A stretch of DNA of 24,900 nt from a virus. Below are positions 21,561 through 24,900 of the stretch, in pieces (within the stretch, counting starts at the first letter, position 1; every line of letters begins with the position of its first letter). The notes below the pieces were generated by a model, which was not told the DNA's origin, ran no database searches, and was given only the letters and a program-made list of their open reading frames with translations. The stretch is from positions 1-24,900 of the IMG/VR virus record IMGVR_UViG_3300027747_000049; one strand, 5' to 3'. The translations under genes and the position numbers were made by a program.

Positions 21561-21679
21561 TAAAATCTCCTTCTTTCGGTAAATGACCGAAGTTTAATCA
21601 ACAATTGATCTGCATAGATTACAGCAGACTTAAAAAACTCACCACTAAAAAACCCACCATTAAAAAATGAATTAAACAT
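21560..21679 (-). CDS. Coupled 39-aa micro-protein, Phe/Gly-rich
   Basis: 39-aa ORF filling the 118-base gap between two structural genes. It starts in a TAATG overlap with the 89-aa gene and ends in a TAATG overlap with the 101-aa gene. The N-terminus has the FFNGGFFSGEFF pattern, the middle is hydrophobic (SAVIYADQLLI) and the C-terminus basic (KLRSFTERRRF). The exact coupling on both sides and the absence of other use of the gap support a real gene. Its last codons also encode the hairpin and Shine-Dalgarno of the next gene. Function unknown. Confidence 0.6.
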   Translation of the reverse strand: MFNSFFNGGFFSGEFFKSAVIYADQLLIKLRSFTERRRF

Positions 21680-21948
21680 TACGCATCCGTAGCGCCATCA
21701 AATTCTGGCTTTTGTTTGATGATAGAGTATAGCGTAGCACGGTCAGCACCAGCAACGTATTCATCACCAGTAATCTGCACCTTACCGGCACTCAGGGGCT
21801 GTTTGCCAGCTTCACGGGCTTCTTGAGAAGCATAGCCGTAAAACGTGACTTCTGTGCCTTTGCCCTTAAAGTCTTCTTGTACGGCTCCAATGTTCCAGTA
21901 CGTTGAGGGGATGCCGTAGTCGGTGTCAATAGATTTGATAAGTGCCAT
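21679..21948 (-). CDS. Hypothetical small late protein
   Basis: 89 aa with SIDTDYGIPSTYWNIGAVQEDFKGKGTEVTFYGYASQEAREAGKQPL, an alternating strand/loop pattern and a helical C-terminal end (ADRATLYSIIKQKPEF). No family can be named, but its placement and style suit a small structural or tail-fibre accessory protein. The stop overlaps the start of the 39-aa ORF. Confidence 0.7.
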   Translation of the reverse strand: MALIKSIDTDYGIPSTYWNIGAVQEDFKGKGTEVTFYGYASQEAREAGKQPLSAGKVQITGDEYVAGADRATLYSIIKQKPEFDGATDA

Positions 21949-21956
21949 GATTGTCC

Positions 21957-24296
21957 TTAGAACATTAAAAACATATTGCCTGTTGCGGTTGATAAAACAA
22001 CGCCATTAATGTAGCTTACGCTTAGGTAAGAATTGTTTCCAGTAGAACCAAATGTAAGGCCTGTATTGTTACCGCCATCGGTACTGTTGGCAAGCGTCCA
22101 AGAAGTTTTTTTAGTCAGTGTGCGTTGAGCCAAAGCAGTTGAGCCAACAGTTACAAGGTTCCCAGCGGTTCCATTAAGGTTAAAAGTTTCAAAGGTTGTA
22201 TCTCTACCAAAATAAACTGTTACCGGCTGGGCTGTGTTACTTATACTATTTATTTTAGACGAATTAACTCTATTGCTTTCACCACCACCAATAACAACAT
22301 TGTACAAACTTTGAGTACCTACATCTATTAAAGTGTTGCCACTAATAGTAAACGTAGAAGTTCCTGCATTTAATGTTGCACTATCTATGCTAAAAACATT
22401 GCGCAAAATAATATTAGATGACCCCAAGTTAACAGTCTGCGTAGAGGTACCTGCATAAAAACCATATATATTGCAAGAATTTAATGTAAATGTTCCTGTA
22501 GCTGATGGGTACAACTTAATAGTCGGAAGTTGCCCGCTACTAGACCCAATAAGTGAATTTTTTATATATGCAATATCACTATCGTTGCTGGTTCCAGTAA
22601 AAGACGTGGCATCAAAAGAACTGCAATAAACATAATTTATACTATCGCCATCATTAAAACTTACATAACTAGAACCGCTAAGATAAAAATTTGGGTCGTT
22701 TCCACCACTACTTTCTGCATAGGCAACTGGAAATGCACCAGATAAATTTACTCTAAAACTATTTGTAAATGTTGGGTTTAATGCAACGTATGCCCCAGAT
22801 GGTAGATTAATTACTGATGATGATGGTATATTAACTGCATTGTTAATTTGTAAGTATATCGTTGTAATTGAGATTGAGCTTGAAGCATTTGTAATGGCTG
22901 CATCATATAAGTACACAGCTGAAAAAGAACCGCTAATAGTAAAAATATTACTAAATGTCCCGTTTATAGATACCCCGCTTCCGCTTCCGCTTCCTGTAAT
23001 TGAAATTGGAACTGAGGAAAATAAAGATAGCGCACTTGCATTAAGGCTACCACTAGATGAACTATAAGTAAATGATGTAACACCAGTCACATCAGGCGAA
23101 GATGAGCCTGTAGCTAAGTAACCACTAAAACTCATAGCGCCACTAAGATACATTCTTGAAGAAAGGATAATTCCAGTAATAACACCAGTACCGTTTAATG
23201 TAAGAGAGCCGGTTGTGTAAGTTACTGTAATGTAATTACCTGAACAGTTTATAACCCCAACTTGTGTGTACACGGAAGTATTGCTGGGAGATATGTATAA
23301 ACCAAAGTTACTTGCTAAATTATAACCGGCAGTACCTTGCAAAAAAATAGTTGGGTCTCCATTTAAAGCTCCGGTATTATTTGGCGAAACAAAATCGCCG
23401 TAAATATATAAATTTGTGGCGCTATACGTTAAAACAAAAGTTCCAGTAAAACCCGAGGTATTAAAGGAATTAAAATTAATATCTGTAGCTGCTGCAACAC
23501 CGTTTGTAAAAGTTACCGTATCACTGCCATTGGTAATTTTGAGACCCGGCATTGATGCCGTGCTAGTTCGCCATGATGAATCAGTCCAACTAACAGTACG
23601 ATTAGCTGCGGTACCGGATGCCGTCAATGTAAGAGTTGGTTTTGCGGAAGGAAAGGTTAATTGCGCAGTTGTTTTGCTTACACTAATAACCGTACCAGAG
23701 TTTGCGGTCGCAGTTATTCCCCCACCAGCAGACGCGCTTATTGCTGTTGCCGTTGTGCCTGTTGATGTAAATGTTGTGCAAAACCATTGATATGCACCGA
23801 GCGTAAGCGTTCCACCGCTACAAGTAAAAGTTCCGGTTCCATTAAAGTTTCCAGCAAGCGTTGGTTGCGCCCCTGTTACCGTCATGGACACAGGTGCTGG
23901 TATAGTTACATTATTTGTAGTTAATGTCCCTGAGCCAGATATGGTTAACGCACCATTGTGGCTCCAAGTAAATCTTGAGGACGGTAAATTTAACAATGAA
24001 CCAGTTGCTGAACCACCGCTTAAAGTTAAACCAGATGTTCCAGCAAGAGTTATACCATTTGCACCGGTAGTAATTCCAGAAGCGTTAATACTTCCAACCG
24101 TGGTTGTGGCGGAGACAGTGACTGTAATTGCGGAACCTAAAAAGGAGTTGTTGTCAAAAACAGCAACATCACCAGTACCGGGCGGGGTTGTAATGGTTAA
24201 ACCGCCAGAAGTGGTTCTCCAACCCGTTGCAGAACTCCAATTGCCAGAAGCAGGTGTAGTTCCGCTTACAGAGCCAACCCAATATTTGATTGCCAT
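21957..24296 (-). CDS. Large beta-rich surface/fibre protein
   Basis: 779 aa from the ATG at 24296, which overlaps the upstream stop as TAATG; a possible start 11 codons earlier would overlap the fibre gene. The N-terminus has KYWVGSVSGTTPASGNWSSATGWRTTSGG...PPGTGDVAVFDNNSF, a W...NWS...P..GDVAVFD opening. The rest is repetitive Ser/Thr/Gly/Asn-rich beta with almost no charge, e.g. GLTLSGGSATGSLLNLPSSRFTWSHNGALTISGSG. It resembles a parallel beta-helix, with recurring ITISG/ITITG-like rungs. It may be a fibre, adhesin or spike. No catalytic motif was recognised. It follows a tail-fibre C-terminus, which suggests a two-fibre arrangement. Confidence 0.75.
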   Translation of the reverse strand: MAIKYWVGSVSGTTPASGNWSSATGWRTTSGGLTITTPPGTGDVAVFDNNSFLGSAITVTVSATTTVGSINASGITTGANGITLAGTSGLTLSGGSATGSLLNLPSSRFTWSHNGALTISGSGTLTTNNVTIPAPVSMTVTGAQPTLAGNFNGTGTFTCSGGTLTLGAYQWFCTTFTSTGTTATAISASAGGGITATANSGTVISVSKTTAQLTFPSAKPTLTLTASGTAANRTVSWTDSSWRTSTASMPGLKITNGSDTVTFTNGVAAATDINFNSFNTSGFTGTFVLTYSATNLYIYGDFVSPNNTGALNGDPTIFLQGTAGYNLASNFGLYISPSNTSVYTQVGVINCSGNYITVTYTTGSLTLNGTGVITGIILSSRMYLSGAMSFSGYLATGSSSPDVTGVTSFTYSSSSGSLNASALSLFSSVPISITGSGSGSGVSINGTFSNIFTISGSFSAVYLYDAAITNASSSISITTIYLQINNAVNIPSSSVINLPSGAYVALNPTFTNSFRVNLSGAFPVAYAESSGGNDPNFYLSGSSYVSFNDGDSINYVYCSSFDATSFTGTSNDSDIAYIKNSLIGSSSGQLPTIKLYPSATGTFTLNSCNIYGFYAGTSTQTVNLGSSNIILRNVFSIDSATLNAGTSTFTISGNTLIDVGTQSLYNVVIGGGESNRVNSSKINSISNTAQPVTVYFGRDTTFETFNLNGTAGNLVTVGSTALAQRTLTKKTSWTLANSTDGGNNTGLTFGSTGNNSYLSVSYINGVVLSTATGNMFLMF

Positions 24297-24900
24297 TACG
24301 CCTCCTGCGACACAGCTACTGCGTCCCAACGAGAATCAGCAGCGTTGTATATACATCCGATATATACCAGCTTAGACGCAACAGTTGTTGTAGGCAAAGT
24401 AACACCAACAACACGGAATGAGTTTGTAGAGCCTGTTGTCCAAGTCAAAGCACGGGCAGTTCCGTTGTCCTTAAATCTAAACATCATTCGTTGACCATCA
24501 GCAGGGGATGCGTTTGCATCAGCGTTAATTGTCAATGCGTTAGCTAAGGCGGTAATAGCGTATTCATCGTATGACGTACTGTTCCAAGCCAATGGCGAGG
24601 TTACGTTTGCTGCGCTGTTAACTTTGGGTTTGATGCTAGTTGAAACAGTAACACGGCCTGCACCTTTTGGAACCAAAGCTAAATCAACATCTGTATCTGA
24701 ACCTTGAGCAGATATTGTTACTGTTTTAGTTACAGTAGTTCCACCCGTTACCTGTACATAGTTAACAGCGGAGGCTGTGTGAGAAATAACCATTTGCTGC
24801 GTTCCAGCAGCGTTATTGGTTGCAAAGTTATGTGAGCCACTTCCTTTAGAAAGCCAAGAAATACCTATGCTTCCTCCGCTTCCTAAAGCGCGATTGATTG
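24296..24900 (-). CDS. Tail fibre C-terminal part, gene cut by window edge
   Basis: The frame stays open from the stop at 24296 to the window end, so only the C-terminal 200 or so residues are present; an internal Met at 24793 is not the start. The body is Ser/Thr/Gly-rich (VQVTGGTTVTKTVTISAQGSDTDVDLALVPKGAGRVTV). The end domain, ADGQRMMFRFKDNGTARALTWTTGSTNSFRVVGVTLPTTTVASKLVYIGCIYNAADSRWDAVAVSQEA, is a common phage fibre C-terminal module. It probably forms the receptor-contacting or trimerising end. Confidence 0.78.
   Translation of the reverse strand, partial: INRALGSGGSIGISWLSKGSGSHNFATNNAAGTQQMVISHTASAVNYVQVTGGTTVTKTVTISAQGSDTDVDLALVPKGAGRVTVSTSIKPKVNSAANVTSPLAWNSTSYDEYAITALANALTINADANASPADGQRMMFRFKDNGTARALTWTTGSTNSFRVVGVTLPTTTVASKLVYIGCIYNAADSRWDAVAVSQEA

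Noticed and set aside
23884-24375. 163-aa plus-strand ORF opposite the 779-aa gene
   Set aside because: Val/Pro/Ala-rich product is the usual reverse image of Thr/Gly/Asn-rich coding sequence.
1-24900. CRISPR array, tRNA, integrase, att site or insertion sequence
   Set aside because: I saw no regularly spaced repeats, no tRNA-like cloverleaf, no recombinase or transposase motifs, and no terminal inverted repeats.

Overview
The window looks like a contiguous piece of a tailed double-stranded DNA phage (or prophage) genome with a P22-like (podovirus) virion. The evidence is a collinear minus-strand series of scaffold, P22-type coat, gp4-like tail accessory factor, gp10-like stabilisation protein and internal ejection proteins. 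A 3-TM holin and a GH108 muramidase point to a Gram-negative host. Gene content, moderate GC and the style of the fibre ends suggest a phage of an aquatic, probably betaproteobacterial, host; this is inference. No integrase, repressor, terminase, portal or tRNA is visible here.

Plus strand, about 24-5647: an early/replication operon of tightly packed, often overlapping genes. It runs from a DUF1376 (YdaU-like) protein, an unknown, a DnaB/T7-gp4-type helicase ATPase with a TTG start, an unknown and a RusA resolvase to a Cys-rich mini-protein, a Sak-type (DUF1071) single-strand annealing protein, and an SSB-like protein with an acidic Phe-ending tail. After a structured intergenic element come a MazG-like pyrophosphohydrolase, two tiny coupled ORFs, and several small proteins. 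The operon ends with an extremely acidic protein that has no Lys or Arg. SSAP, SSB-like protein, RusA and helicase form a coherent recombination/replication module.

5648-5755: the two operons converge on a region with a perfect TATAAT, three stem-loops and a strong intrinsic terminator. It could be a small RNA or simply a structured bidirectional terminator.

Minus strand, 24900 down to 5756: the late operon. In transcription order it holds a fibre C-terminus cut by the window edge, a 779-aa beta-rich protein, small structural proteins (including an unlisted 39-aa ORF coupled on both sides), a coiled-coil protein, a tail fibre with a tailspike-like head-binding start and an XkdW-like protein. 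Scaffold, coat, two decoration-like proteins, a 62-aa protein, gp4-like, gp10-like, a fibre/needle candidate and a cupin-like protein follow. The last part encodes three internal/ejection proteins, two small membrane proteins, holin, endolysin and an HTH-metallophosphoesterase. Stem-loops with T-tracts follow coat and each decoration gene, which suggests stepwise attenuation. The scaffold leader can fold so that its Shine-Dalgarno is sequestered.
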